In this document: in pieces, positions 29,128 through 43,790 of the stretch
Numbering within the stretch: position 1 is the stretch's first letter
Layout of the letters: each line of letters starts with the position of its first letter
Translations under genes and position numbers: made by a program
The notes under the pieces: generated by a model
The model's input: only the letters and a program-made list of their open reading frames with translations
What the model was told of the DNA's origin: nothing
Databases searched by the model: none
Assembly (NCBI RefSeq): GCF_050948215.1
Contig: NW_027488578.1
Span: 1,612,001-1,676,000, forward strand
Direction of reading: 5' to 3'
From: Halictus rubicundus
Taxonomy: Eukaryota > Arthropoda > Insecta > Hymenoptera > Halictidae
DNA: 64,000 nucleotides

Positions 29128-32100
29128 GGATAGAGGATAGGATAGTGTAGAGGATAGGATAGAGAATAGGATAGGATAGAGGATAGGCTAGGATAGAGGA
29201 TAGGATCGGATAGAGGATAGGATCGTATAGAGGATAGGATAGGTGATTGGATAGGATAGAGGATAGGATAGGGTAGAGGATAGGATAGAGGATAGGATAG
29301 GATAGAGGATAGGATCGGATAGAGGATAGGATAGGATAGAGGATAGGATAGGATAGAGGATAGGATAGGATAGAGGATAGGATAGGGTAGATGATAGGAT
29401 AGAGAATAGGATAGGATAGAGGATAGGAAAGGATAGAGGATAGGATGGGATAGAGGATAGGATACGATAGAGGATAGTATAGGATAGAGGATAGGATAGG
29501 ATAGAGAATAGTATATATTATAGGATAGAGGATAGGATCGTATAGAGGATAGGATAGGTGATTGGATAGGATAGAGGATAGGATAGGGTAGAGGATAGGA
29601 TAGATAATAGGACAGGATAGAGGATAGGATAGGATAGAGGATAGGATCGGATAGAGGATAGGATAGGGGATTGAATAGGGTAGAGGATAGGATAGGATAG
29701 AGGATATTATAGGATAGAGGATTGGATAGGATAGTGGATAGGATAGGAGATTGGATAGGATAGAGGATAGGATAGGATAGGATAGAGAATAGTATAGGAT
29801 ATATGATATTATAGGATAGAGGATAGGAGAGGATAAAGGATAGGATCGGATACAGGATAGGATAGGGGATTGGATAGGATAGAGGATAGGATAGGATAGA
29901 GGATAGGATAGGGTAGATGATAGGATAGAGAATAGGATAGGATAGAGGATAGGATAGGATAGAGGATAGGATCGGATAGAGGATAGGATCGTATAGAGGA
30001 TAGGATAGGTGATTGGATAGGATAGAGGATAGGATAGGGTAGAGGATAGGATAAAGAATAGGATAGGATAGAGGATAGGATAGGATAGAGGATAGGATCG
30101 GATAGAGGATAGGATAGGATAGAGGATAGGATAGGATAGAGGATAGGATAGGATAGAGGATAGGATAGGGTAGAGGATAAGATAGAGAATAGGATAGGAT
30201 AGAGGATAGGATAGGATAGAGGATAGGATCGGATAGAGGATAGGATAGGATAGAGGATAGGATAGGATAGAGGATAGGATAGGGGATTGGATAGGATAGA
30301 GGATACGATAGGATAGAAGATAGGATAGGATAGAGGATATGATAGGATAGAAGATAGTATAGGATAGAGGATAGGAGAGCATTGAGGAAAGACTAGGATA
30401 GTGGATAGGATAGGATAGAACAGACTATAGAGGATAGGATAGAGAATAGGATAGGATAGAGGATAGGATAGGATAGACTATAGGATAGGATAGAGGATAG
30501 GATAGGATAGAGGATAGGATAGGGGATTGGATAGGATAGAGGATATGATAGGATAGAAGATAGGACAGGGTAGAGAATAGGATAGGATAGGATAGAGGAT
30601 AGGATAGGGTAGAGGATAGGATAGGATTGAGGATAGGATAGGATAGAGGATAGGATCGGATAGAGGATAGGATAGAGGATAGGATCGGATAGAGGATAGG
30701 ATAGGGGATTGGATAGGGTAGAGGATAGGCTAGGATAGAGGATATTATAGGATAGAGGATAGTATAGGATAGAGGATAGGATCGGATAGAGGATAGGATA
30801 CGATAGAGGATAGTATAGGATAGAGGTTAGGATAGGATAGAGAATAGTATAGGATAGATGATATTATAGGATAGTGGATAGGATAGGGTAGAGGATAGGA
30901 TAGGGTAGAGGATAGGATAGAGAATAGGATAGCATAGAGGATAGGATAGGATAGAGGATAGGATAGGATAGAGGATAGGATAGGATAGAGGATAGGATAG
31001 GGGATTGGATAGGATAGAGAATAGTATGGGATAGATGATATTATAGGATAGAGGATAGGATCGTATAGAGGATAGGATAGGTGATTGGATAGGATAGAGG
31101 ATAGGATAGGGTAGAGGATAGGATAGGATAGAGGATAGGATAGGATAGAGAATAGGATAGGTTAGAGGATAGGATAGGATAGAGGATAGGATCGGATAGA
31201 GGATAGGATAGGATAGAGGATAGGATAGGATAGAGGATAGGATAGGATAGACGATAGGATACGATAGAGGATAGTATAGGATAGAGGATAGGATAGGATA
31301 GAGGATAGGATAGGATAGAGGATAGGATAGGGGATTGGATAGGATAGAGGATATGATAGGATAGAGGATAGGATCGGATAGAGGATAGGATAGGGGATTG
31401 GATAGAATAGAGGATAGGATAGGACACAGGATAGGATAGGATAGAGGATATGATAGAGGATTGGATAGGATAGAGGATACGATATTATAGAGGATAGGAT
31501 AGGATAGAGGATAGGATGGGATAGAGGATAGGATACGATAGAGGATAGTATAGGATAGAGGATAGGATAGGATAGAGAATAGTATGGGATATATGTTATT
31601 ATAGGATAGAGGATAGGAGAGGATAAAGGATAGGATCGGATACAGGATAGGATAGGGGATTGGATAGGGTAGAGGATAGGCTAGGATAGAGGATATTATA
31701 GGATAGAGGATTGGATAGGATAGAGTATAGGATAGGATAGAGGATCGGATAGGATGGAGGATAGTATAGGATAGAGGATAGTATAGGATAGAGGATAGGA
31801 TAGGGTTGAGGATAGGATAGGATTGAGGATAGGATAGGATAGTGGATAGGATACGGGATTGGATAGTATAGAGGATAGGATAGGATAGAGGATAGGATAG
31901 GATAGAGGATCGGATAGGATAGAGGATAGGATAGGATAGAGGATAGGATAGGATAGTGGATAGGATAGGATGGAGGATAGGATTGGGTTGAGGATAGGAT
32001 AGGATTGAGGATAGGATAGGATAGTGGATAGGATAGGGGATTGGATAGGATAGAGGATAGGATAGGATAGGATAGAGTATAGTATAGGATAGATGATACT

Positions 32101-34590
32101 ATAGGATAGAGGATAGGATAGGATAAAGGATAGGATCGGATAGAGGATAGGATAGGGGATTGGATAGGATAGAGGATAGGATAGGCTAGGTGATAGGATA
32201 GAGAATAGGATAGGAAAGGGGATATGATAGGATAGAGGATAGGATAGGGTAGAGGATAGGATCGTATAGAGGATAGGATAGGTGATTGGATAGGATAGAG
32301 TATAGGATAGGGTAGAGGATAGGATAGAGAATAGTATTGGATAGAGGATAGGATAGGATAGAGGATAGGATCGGATAGAGGATAGGATAGGATAGAGGAT
32401 AGGATAGGATAGAGGATAGGATCGGATAGAGGATAGGATAGGATAGAGGATAAGATAGGATAGAGGATAGGATAGGATAGAGCATAGGATAGGGGATTGG
32501 ATAGGATAGAGGATATGATAGGATAGAATATAGGATAGGATAGAGGATATGATAGGATAGAAGATAGGATAGGATAGAGGATAGGAGAGCATTGAGGATA
32601 GACTAGGATAGTGGTTAGGATAGGATAGAACAGACTATAGAGGATAGGATAGAGAATAGGATAGGATAGAGGATAGGATAGGATAGAGGATAGGATAGGA
32701 TAGAGGATAGGATAGGATAGAGGATAGGATAGGGGATTGGATAGGATAGAGGATATGATAGGATAGAAGATAGGATAGGGTAGAGGATAGGATAGGATAG
32801 GATAGAGGATAGGATAGGGTAGAGGATAGGATAGGATTGAGGATATGATAGGATAGAGGATAGGATCGGATAGAGGATAGGATAGGGGATTGGATAGGAT
32901 AGAGGATAGGATAGGATAGGATAGAGAATAGTATAGGATAGATGATATTATAGGATAGAGGATAGGATAGGATAGAGGATAGGATCGTATAGAGGATAGG
33001 ATAAGTGATTGGATAGGATAGAGGATAGGATAGGGTAGAGGATAGGATAGAGAATAGGATAGGATAGAGGATAGGATAGGATAGAGGATAGGATCGTATA
33101 GAGGATAGGATAGGTGATTGGATAGGATAGAGGATAGGATAGGGTAGAGGATAGGATAGAGAATAGGACAGGATAGAGGATAGGATAGGATAGAGGATAG
33201 GATCGGATAGAGGATAGGATAGGGGATTGGATAGTATAGAGGATAGGATAGGATAGAGGATAGGATAGGATAGAGGATCGGATAGGATAGAGGATAGGAT
33301 AGGATTGAGGATAGGTTAGGATAAAGGATAGGATAGGGGATTGGATAGTATAGAGGATAGAAAAGGATAAATAATCGGATAGAATAGAGGATAGGATAGT
33401 ATATAGGATAGGATAGGATAGAGGATAGGATAGGATAGGGGATTGAATAGGATAGAGGATACGATACGATAGAGGATAGGATAGGGTAGAGGATAGGATA
33501 GTATAGAGGATAGGATAGGGTAGATGATAGGATAGAGAATAGGATAGGATAGAGGATAGGATAGGATAGAGGATAGGATGGGATAGAGGATAGGATACGA
33601 TAGAGGATAGTATAGGATAGAGGATAGGATAGGATAGAGAATAGTATGGGATAGATGTTATTATAGGTTAGGGGATAGGATCGTATAGAGGATAGGATAG
33701 GTGATTGGATAGGATAGAGGATAGGATAGGGTAGAGGATAGGATAGAGAATAGGATAGGATAGAGGATAGGATAGGATAGAGGATAGGATCGGATAGAGG
33801 ATAGGATAGGATAGAGGATAGGATAGGATAGAGGATAGGATAGGATAGACTATAGGATAGGATAGAGGATAGGATAGGATAGAGGATAGGATAGGGGATT
33901 GGATAGGATAGAGGATATGGTAGGATAGAAGATAGGATAGGATAGATTATATGATAGGATAGAAGATAGGATAGGATAGAGGATAGGAGAGCATTGAGGA
34001 TAGAATAGGATAGTGGATAGGATAGGATAGAACAGACTATAGAGGATAGGATAGAGAATAGGATAGGTTAGATGGTAGTATAGGATAGAGGTTAGGATCG
34101 GATAGAGGATAGGATAGGGGATTGGGTAGTATAGGGGATAGGATAGGATAAAGGATAGGATAGGGTAGAGGATAGGATAGAGACTAGGACATGATAGAGG
34201 AAAGGATCGGATAGAGGATAGGATAGGGGATTGGATAGGATAGAGGATAGGATAGGATAGAGGATAGGATAGGGTAGAGGATAGGATAGGATAGGATAGA
34301 GGATAGGATAGGGTAGAGGATAGGATTACAGAATAGGATAGGATAGAGGATAGGATAGGATAGAGGATAGGATCGGATAGAGGATAGGATACGATAGAGG
34401 ATAGTATAGGATAAAGGATAGGATAGGATAGAGAATAGTATAGGATAGATGATATTATAGGATAGTGGATAGGATAGGGTAGAGGATAGGATAGAGAATA
34501 GGATAGGATAGAGGATAGGATAGGATAGAGGATAGGATAGGATAGACTATAGGATAGGATAGAGGATAGGATAGGGTAGAGGATAGGATA
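29041..34590. repeat. Super-repeat copy 3 (C3), mosaic
   Basis: Three joined segments can be read. 29,041-31,590 matches 23,821-26,370 at offset 5,220. 31,589-33,094 matches 27,194-28,699 at offset 4,395, so about 820 bp of C2 is skipped. 33,091 to about 33,900 matches 18,895 to about 19,700 of C1 at offset 14,196. From about 33,940 to 34,590 it matches 21,200-21,850 at offset 12,738. C3 is therefore a recombinant of C2-like and C1-like parts. Confidence 0.8.
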
Positions 34591-35279
34591 GGATAGGATA
34601 GGGGATAGGATAGGATAAAGGATAGGATAGGGTAGAGGATAGGATATAGACTAGGACAGGATAGAGGATAGGATAGGGGATTGGATAGGATAGAGGATAG
34701 GATAGGATAGAGGATAGGATAGGGTAGAGGATAGGATAGGATAGGATAGGATAGAGGATAGGATAGGGTAGAGGATAGGATACAGAATAGGATAGGATAG
34801 AGGATAGGATAGGATAGAGAATAGTATAGGATAGATGATATTATAGGATAGAGGATAGGATAGGGTAGAGGATAGAATAGGGTAGAGGATAGGATAGGAT
34901 AGAGGATAGGATAGCATAGAGGATAGGATAGGGGATTGGATAGGATAGAGGATATGATAGGATAGAAGATAGGATAGGGTAGAGGATAGGATAGGATAGG
35001 ATAGAGGATAGGATAGGGTAGAGGATAGGATAGCATTGAGGATAGGATAGGATAGAGCATAGGATCGGATAGAGGGTAGGATAGGATAGAGGATAGGATA
35101 GGATAGGGGATAGGATAGGGTAGAGGATACGATATTATAGAGGATAGGATAGGGTAGAGGATAGGATAGAGAATAGGATAGGATAGAGGATTGGATAGGA
35201 TAGAGGATATTTTAGGATAGAGGATAGGATATTATACAGGATAGGATAGGATAGAGGATATTATAGGATAGAGGATAGG

Positions 35280-36953
35280 ATAGGATAGATGATAGGATAG
35301 GATAGAGGATAGGATAGGGGATTGGATAGGATAGAGGATATGATAGGATAGAAGATAGGATAGGATAGAGGATAGGAGAGGATTGAGGATAGGATAGGAT
35401 AGTGGATAGGATCGGATAGAGGTTAGGATAGGGGATTGGATAGTATAGAAGATAGGATAGGATGTAGGATAGGATAGGATAGAGGATAGGATAGGATAGA
35501 GGATAGGATCTGATAGAGGATAGGATAGGGTAGAGTATAGGATACAGAATAGGATAGGATAGAGGATAGGATAGAGAATACGATATTATAGAGGATAGGA
35601 TAGGATAGAGGATATTATAGGATAGAGGATAGGATAGGATAGAGGATAGAATAGGATAGGATAGAGGATAGGATAGGGTTGAGGAAAGGATAGGATTGAG
35701 GATAGGATAGGATAGTGGATAGGATAGGGGATTGGATAGGGTACAGGATAGGATAGGATAGGATAGAGAATAGTATAGCATAGATGATATTATAGGATAG
35801 AGGATAGGATAGGATAGAGGATAGGATCGTATGGAGGATGGGATAGATGATAGGATAGGATAGAGGATAGGATAGGGGATTGGATAGGATAGAGGATATG
35901 ATAGGATAGAAGATAGGATAGGATAGAGGATAGGAGAGGATTGAGGATAGGATAGGATAGTGGATAGGATCGGATAGAGGTTAGGATAGGGGATTGGATA
36001 GTATAGAAGATAGGATAGGATGTAGGATAGGATAGGATAGAGGATAGGATAGGATAGAGGATAGGATCGGATAGAGGATAGGATAGGGTAGAGTATAGGA
36101 TACAGAATAGGATAGGATAGAGGATAGGATAGAGAATACGATATTATAGAGGATAGGATAGGATAGAGGATATTATAGGATAGAGGATAGGATAGGATAG
36201 AGGATAGAATAGGATAGGATAGAGGATAGGATAGGGTTGAGGAAAGGATAGGATTGAGGATAGGATAGGATAGTGGATAGGATAGGGGATTGGATAGGGT
36301 ACAGGATAGGATAGGATAGGATAGAGAATAGTATAGCATAGATGATATTATAGGATAGAGGATAGGATAGGATAGAGGATAGGATCGTATGGAGGATGGG
36401 ATAGGTGATTGGATAGGATAGAGGATAGGATAGGGGATTGGATAGGATAGAGGATATGATAGGATAGAAGATAGGATAGGATAGAGGATAGGAGAGGATT
36501 GAGGATAGGATAGGATAGTGGATAGGATCGGATAGAGGTTAGGATAGGGGATTGGATAGTATAGAAGATAGGATAGGATGTAGGATAGGATAGGATAGAG
36601 GATAGGATAGGATAGAGGATAGGATCGGATAGAGGATAGGATAGGGTAGAGTATAGGATACAGAATAGGATAGGATAGAGGATAGGATAGAGAATACGAT
36701 ATTATAGAGGATAGGATAGGATAGAGGATATTATAGGATAGAGGATAGGATAGGATAGAGGATAGAATAGGATAGGATAGAGGATAGGATAGGGTTGAGG
36801 AAAGGATAGGATTGAGGATAGGATAGGATAGTGGATAGGATAGGGGATTGGATAGGGTACAGGATAGGATAGGATAGGATAGAGAATAGTATAGCATAGA
36901 TGATATTATAGGATAGAGGATAGGATAGGATAGAGGATAGGATCGTATGGAGG
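35280..36953. repeat. 558-bp tandem triplication
   Basis: The GGGGATTGG-associated AGGGG is at 35316, 35874 and 36432, and GCATAGATGATATTATAGG is at 35778, 36336 and 36894. All spacings are exactly 558 bp. A single-copy version of the same block lies at about 22,461-23,018 (AGGGG at 22500, GCATAGATG at 22962). The sequence after the third copy continues exactly as the sequence after the single copy does. The 558-bp period is a multiple of 3, which is why the longest minus-strand reading frame here appears internally triplicated. Confidence 0.88.
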
Positions 36954-37959
36954 ATGGGATAGGTGATTGGATAGGATAGAGGATAGGATAGGGAATTGGA
37001 TACGATAGAGGATAGGATAGGATAGGTGATAGGATAGGATAGAGGATAGGATAGGGTAGAGGATAGGATAGGATTGAGGATAGGATAGGATAGAGGATAG
37101 GGTACAGGATTGGATAGGATAGAGGATAGTATAGGATACAGGATAAGATAGGATAGAGAATAGTATAGGATAGATGATATTATAGGATAGAGGATAGGAT
37201 AGGATAAAGGATAGGATCGGATAGAGGATAGGATAGGGGATTGGATAGGATAGAGGATAGGATAGGGTAGATGATAGGATAGAGAATAGGACAGGAAAGA
37301 GGATAGGATAGGTTAGAGGATAGGATCGGATAGAGGATAGGATAGGGGATTGGATAGTATACAGGATAGGATAGGATAGAGGATAGGATAGGATAGAGGA
37401 TAGGATAGGATAGAGGATAGGATAGGATAGAGGATAGGATAGGATTGAGGATAGGATAGGATAGAGGATAGGATAGGATAGAGGATAGGATAGGATAGAG
37501 GATAGGATTGGACAGAGTACAGGATAGGGGATTGGATAGGATAGAGGATAGGATAGGATACAGGATAGGATAGGATACAGGATAGGATAGGATAGAGGAG
37601 ACGATAGAGGATAGGATAGGATAGGATAGAGGATATTATAGGATAGAGGATAGGAATAGGATAGAGGATAGAATAGGATAGGATAGAGGATAGGATAGGG
37701 TTGAGGATAGGATAGGATTGAGGATAGGATAGGATAGTGGATAGGATAGGGGATTGGATAGGATAGAGGATAGGATAGGTTAGGATAGAGAATAGTATAG
37801 CATAGATGATATTATAGGATAGAGGATAGGATAGGATAGAGGATAGGATCGTATAGAGGATGGGATAGGTGATTGGATAGGATAGAGGATAGGATAGGGT
37901 AGATGATAGGTTAGAGAATAGGATAGGATAGAGGATAGGATAGGATAGAGGATAGGATC

Positions 37960-39475
37960 GGATAGAGGATAGGATCGGATAGAGGATAGGATAGGGGATT
38001 GGATAGGATAGAGGATAGGATAGGACACAGGATAGGTTAGGATAGAGGGTAGGATAGAGGATAGGATAGAGGATAGGATAGAAGATTGGATAGGATAGAG
38101 GATAGGATAGGATAGCGGATAGGATAGGATAGTGGATAGGATAGGATAGAGGACAGGATCGGATAGTTGATAGGATAGTGGATTGGATAGGATAGAGGAT
38201 ACGATAGGATAGAGGATAGGATAGGGTAGAGGATAGGATAGAGAATAGGATAGGATACAGGATCAGATAGGATAGAGGATAGGATAGGATAGAGGATAGG
38301 ATAGGGTAGAGTATAGGATACAGAATAGGATAGGATAGAGGATAGGATAGGGTAGAGGATAGAGGATAGGATAGCATAGAGGATAGGATCGGATAGAGGA
38401 TAATATACGATAGAGGATAGTATAGGATAGAGGATGGGATAGGATAGAGAATAGTATAGGATAGATGATATTATAGGATGGAGGATAGGGTAGGATAGAG
38501 GATAGGATCGTATAGAGGATAGGATAGGTGATTTTATAGGATAGAGGATAGGATAGGGTAGATGATAGGATAGAGAATAGGACAGGATAGAGGATAGGAT
38601 AGGATAGAGGATAGGATCGGATAGAGGATAGGATAGGGGATTGGATAGTATACAGGATAGGATAGGATAGAGGATAGGATAGGATAGAGGATAGGATAGG
38701 ATAGAGGATAGGATAGGATAGAGGATAGGTTAGGATAGAGGATAGGATACGATAGAGGATAGGATAGGATAGTGGATAGGATAGGGGATTGGATAGGATA
38801 GAGGATAGGATAGGATAGAGGATAGAATAGGATAGGATAGAGGATAGGATCGGATAGAGGTTAGGATAGGGGATTGGATAGGATAGAGGATAGGATAGGA
38901 TAGAGGATAGGATAGGATAGGGGATAGGATAGGGTAGAGGGTAGGATAGGATAGGATAGAGGACAGGATAGGGTAGAGGATAGGATAGGATAGAGGATAG
39001 GATAGGGTAGATGATAGGATAGAGAATAGGACAGGATAGAGGATAGGATAGGATAGAGGATAGGATCGGATAGAGGATAGGATAGGGGATTGGATAGTAT
39101 ACAGGATAGGATAGGATAGAGGATAGGATAGGATAGAGGATAGGATAGGATAGAGGATAGGATAGAGGATAGGATAGGATAGAGGATAGGATAGGGGATT
39201 GGATAGGATAGAGGATAGGATAGGACACAGGATAGGTTAGGATAGAGGGTAGGATAGGGGATAGGATAGAGGATAGGATAGAAGATTGGATAGGATAGAG
39301 GATAGGATAGGATGGCGGATAGGATAGGATAGAGGATAGGATAGGATAGAGGACAGGATCGGATAGTTGATAGGATAGTGGATTGGATAGGATAGAGGAT
39401 ACGATAGGATAGAGGATAGGATAGGGTAGAGGATAGGATAGAGAATAGGATAGGATACAGGATCAGATAGGATAG
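37960..39475. repeat. Direct repeat at 1,200-bp offset
   Basis: About 315 bp, starting with GGATAGGACACAGGATAGG and ending at GATCAGATAGG, is present at 37,960-38,275 and again at 39,160-39,475. The offset is exactly 1,200 bp with only a few substitutions, for example GATAGAGGATAGG versus GATAGGGGATAGG near 38,057/39,257. Confidence 0.75.
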
Positions 39476-39529
39476 AGAATAGTATAGGATAGATGATATT
39501 ATAGGATGGAGGATAGGATAGGATAGAGG

Positions 39530-39780
39530 ATAGGATCGTATAGAGGATAGGATAGGTGATTTTATAGGATAGAGGATAGGATAGGGTAGATGATAGGATA
39601 GAGAATAGGACAGGATAGAGGATAGGATAGGATAGAGGATAGGATCGGATAGAGGATAGGATCGTATAGAGGATAGGATAGGTGATTTTATAGGATAGAG
39701 GATAGGATAGGGTAGATGATAGGATAGAGAATAGGACAGGATAGAGGATAGGATAGGATAGAGGATAGGATCGGATAGAG
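39530..39780. repeat. 125-bp tandem duplication
   Basis: The unusual GTGATTTTATAGG variant occurs at 39557 and 39682, 125 bp apart, with the intervening sequence duplicated. A further isolated copy of the variant lies at 38528. Confidence 0.75.
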
Positions 39781-40689
39781 GATAGGATAGGGGATTGGAT
39801 AGTATACAGGATAGGATAGGATAGAGGATAGGATAGGATAGAGGATAGGATAGGATAGAGGATAGGATAGGATAGAGGATAGGATAGGATAGAGGATAGG
39901 TTAGGATAGAGGATAGGATAGGATAGAGGATAGGATAGGATAGTGGATAGTATAGGATAGAGGATAGGATCGGATAGGATAGAGGATATTATAGGATAGA
40001 GGATAGGATAGGATAGAGGATAGAATAGGATAGGATACAGGATAGGATAGGGTTGAGGATAGGATAGGATTGAGGATAGGATAGGATAGTGGATAGGATA
40101 GAGGATTGGATAGCATAGAGGATAGGATAGGATAGGATAGAGAATAGTGTAGCATAGATGATATTATAGGATAGAGGATAGGATAGGATAGAGGATAGGA
40201 TCGTATAGAGGATGGGATAGGTGATTGGATAGGATACAGGATAGGATAGGGTAGATGATAGGATAGAGGATATGATAGGATAGAAGATAGGATAGGGTAG
40301 AGGCTAGGATAGGATAGGATAGAGGATAGGATAGGGTAGAGGATAGGATAGCATTGAGGAAAGGATAGGATAGAGGATAGGATCGGATAGAGGATAGGAT
40401 AGGGGATTGGATAGGGTAGAGGATAGGATAGGATAGAGGATAGGATAGGATAGAGGAGAGGATCGGATAGAGGATACGACATTATAGAGGATAGGATAGG
40501 ATAGAGGATAGGATCGGATAGAGGATAGGATAGGGGATTGGATAGGATAGAGGATAGGATAGAGGATAGGATAGGATAGGATAGAGGATATGATTGAGGA
40601 TTGGATAGGATAGAGGATACGATATTATAGAGGATAGGATAGCATAGAGGATAGGATCGGATAGAGGATATAATAGGGGATTGGATAGG

Positions 40690-40795
40690 ATAGAGGATAC
40701 GATAGAGGATAAGATAGAGGATAGGATAGAGGATAGGATAGAGGATAGGATAGAGGATAGGATAGAGGATAGGATAGAGGATAGGATAGAAGATT
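40690..40795. repeat. 12-mer (n=2) tract
   Basis: A local run of GAGGATAGGATA (12 bp, one GGATA fewer than the main unit) is repeated about seven times and ends in GAAGATTGG. Similar 12-mer tracts ending in the same GAAGATTGG lie at about 43,700-43,790, 45,540-45,600 and 7,930-7,990. Confidence 0.75.
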
Positions 40796-41724
40796 GGATA
40801 GGATAGAGAATAGTATAGGATAGATGATACTATAGGATAGAGGATAGGATAGGATAAAGGATAGGATCGGATAGAGGATAGGAAAGAGGATAGGATAGGA
40901 TAGAGGATAGGATAGGGTAGAGCCTAGGATCGTATAGAGGATAGGATAGGTGATTGGATAGGATAGAGGATAGGATAGGGTAGATGATAGGATAGGGTAG
41001 ATGATAGGATAGAGAATAGGACAGGATAGAGGATAGGATAGGATAGAGGATAGGATAGGATAGGATACGATAGAGGATAGGATAGGGTAGAGGATAGGAT
41101 AGAGAATAGGATAGTATAGAAGATAGGATCGGATAGAGGATAGGATACGATAGAGGATAGGATAGAGAATAGGATAGGTTAGATGATACTGTAGGATAGA
41201 GGATAGGATAGAGGACATGATATTATAGAGGATAGGATACGATAGAGGATTGGATAGGGGATTGGATAGGATAGAGGATAGGATAGGATAGGATAGATGA
41301 TAATATAGGATAGAGGATAGGATAGGATTGAGGATAGGATAGGATATTGGATAGGATAGGACACAGCAGACGATAGAGGATAGGATAGAGAATAGGACAC
41401 GATAGATGATAGTATAGGATGGAGGATAGGATAGGATAGAGGATAAGATAGAGAATAGGATAGGATAGAGGATAGGATAGGATAGAGAATAGGCTCGGAT
41501 AGAGGATAGGATAGGGGATTGGATAGGATAGAGGATACGATAGGATAGACGATAGGATAGGGTAGAGGATAGGAGAGAGAATAGGATAGGATAGAGGATA
41601 GGATAGGATAGAGGATAGGATCGGATAGAGGATAGGATACGATAGAGGATAGTATAGGATAGAGGATAGGATAGGATAGAGAATAGTATAGGATAGATGA
41701 TATTATAGGATAGAACAGACGATA

Positions 41725-41935
41725 GAGGATAGGATAGAGAATACGATAGGTTAGATGATAGTATAGGATAGAGGATAGGATAGAGAATAGGATAGGTTAG
41801 ATGATAGTATAGGATAGAGGATAGGATAGAGAATACGATAGGTTAGATGATAGTATAGGATAGAGGATAGGATAGAGAATAGGATAGGTTAGATGATAGT
41901 ATAGGATAGAGGATAGGATAGAGAATACGATATTA
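41725..41935. repeat. 46-bp tandem repeat with alternating variant (92-bp dimer)
   Basis: GGTTAGATGATAGTATAGG occurs at 41749, 41795, 41841 and 41887, exactly 46 bp apart. Upstream of it, copies 1 and 3 read ATACGATAGG and copies 2 and 4 read ATAGGATAGG. The functional amplification unit is therefore a 92-bp dimer in two copies. Confidence 0.85.
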
Positions 41936-43689
41936 TAGAGGATAGGATAGCATAGAGGATTATATAGGGGATTGGATAGGAGAGACGATAGGAGACGATA
42001 GAGGATAGTATAGGATAGAGGATATCATAGGGTAGAGAATAGTATAGGATAGATGATATTATAGGATAGAGGATAGGATCGGATAGAGGATTGGATAGAG
42101 AATACGATAGGTTCGATGATAGTATAGGATAGAGGATAGGATAGAGGATACGATATTATAGAGGATAGGATAGGGCAGAGGATAGGATAGAGGATTGGAT
42201 AGGATAGAGGATATTATAGGATAGAGGATAGGATAGGATAGATGATAAGATAGGATAGAGGATAGGATAGGGGATTGGATAGGATAGAGGATATGATAGG
42301 ATAGAAGATAGGATAGGATAGAGGATAGGAGAGGATTGAGGATAGGATAGGATAGGGGATAGGATAGGATAGAACAGACGATAGAGGATAGGATAGAAAA
42401 TAGGATAGGTTAGATGATAGTATAGGATAGAGGATAGGATAGAGAATACGATATTATAGAGGATAGGATAGGATAGAGGATAGGATTGGACAGAGTACAG
42501 GATAGGGGATTGGATAGGATAGAGGATAGGATAGGATACAGGATAGGATAGGATAGAGGAGACGATAGACGATAGGATAGGATAGAGGATAGGATAGGGT
42601 AGAGTATAGGATACAGAATAGGATAGGATAGAGGATAGGATAGGGGAGAGGATAGGATCGGATAGAGGATAGGATCGTATAGAGGATAGGATAGGTGATT
42701 GAATAGGATAGAGGATAGGATAGGGTAGAGGATAGGATAGGATAGAGGATAGGATAGGATAGAGGGTAGGATAGGATAGGATAGAGGATAGGATAGGGTA
42801 GAGGATAGGATAGGATTGAGGATAGGATAGGATAGAGGATACGATATTATAGAGGATAGGATAGGATAGAGGATAGGATCGGATAGAGGATAGGATAGGG
42901 AATTGGATAGCATAGAGGATAGGATAGGATAGAGGATAGGATAGGGTAGAGGGTAGGATATGATAGGATAGAGGATAGGATAGGGTAGAGGGTAGGATAT
43001 GATAGGATAGAGGATAGGATAGGGTAGAGGATAGGATAGGATTGAGGATAGGATCGGATAGAGGATAGGATAGGGGATTGGATAGTATACAGGATAGGAT
43101 AGGATAGAGGATAGGATAGGATAGAGGATAGGATAGGATAGAGGATAGGATAGGATAGAGAATAGTATAGGATAGATGATATTATAGTATAGAGGATAGG
43201 ATAGGATAGAGGATAGGATCGTATAGAGGATAGGATAGGTGATTGGATAGGATAGAGGATAGGATAGGGTAGATGATAGGATAGAGAATAGGACAGGAAA
43301 TAGGATAGGATAGGATAGAGGATAGTATAGGATAGAGGATAGGATATGATAGAGAATAGTATAGGATAGAGGATAGGATAGGATAGAGGATACGATATTA
43401 TAGAGGATAGGATAGGATAGAGGATAGGATCGGATAGAGGTTAGGATAGGGGATTGGATAGGAATGAAGATAGGATAGGATAGAGGATAGGATAGGATAG
43501 AGGATAGGATAGGATAGAGGATAGGATAGGGTAGAGGGTAGGATAGGATAGGATAGAGGATAGGATAGGATAGGATAGAGGATATGATTGAGGATTGGAT
43601 AGGATAGAGGATACGATATTATAGAGGATAGGATAGCATAGAGGATAGGATCGGATAGAGGATATAATAGGGGATTGGATAGGATAGAG

Positions 43690-43790
43690 GATACGATAGA
43701 GGATAAGATAGAGGATAGGATAGAGGATAGGATAGAGGATAGGATAGAGGATAGGATAGAGGATAGGATAGAGGATAGGATAGAAGATTG
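43690..43790. repeat. 12-mer (n=2) tract
   Basis: About eight units of GAGGATAGGATA run in tandem, ending in GAAGATTGG. It has the same arrangement as at 40,690-40,795 and 45,540-45,600, including the GATACGATAGAGGATAAGA entry sequence shared with the 40.7-kb tract. Confidence 0.75.
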
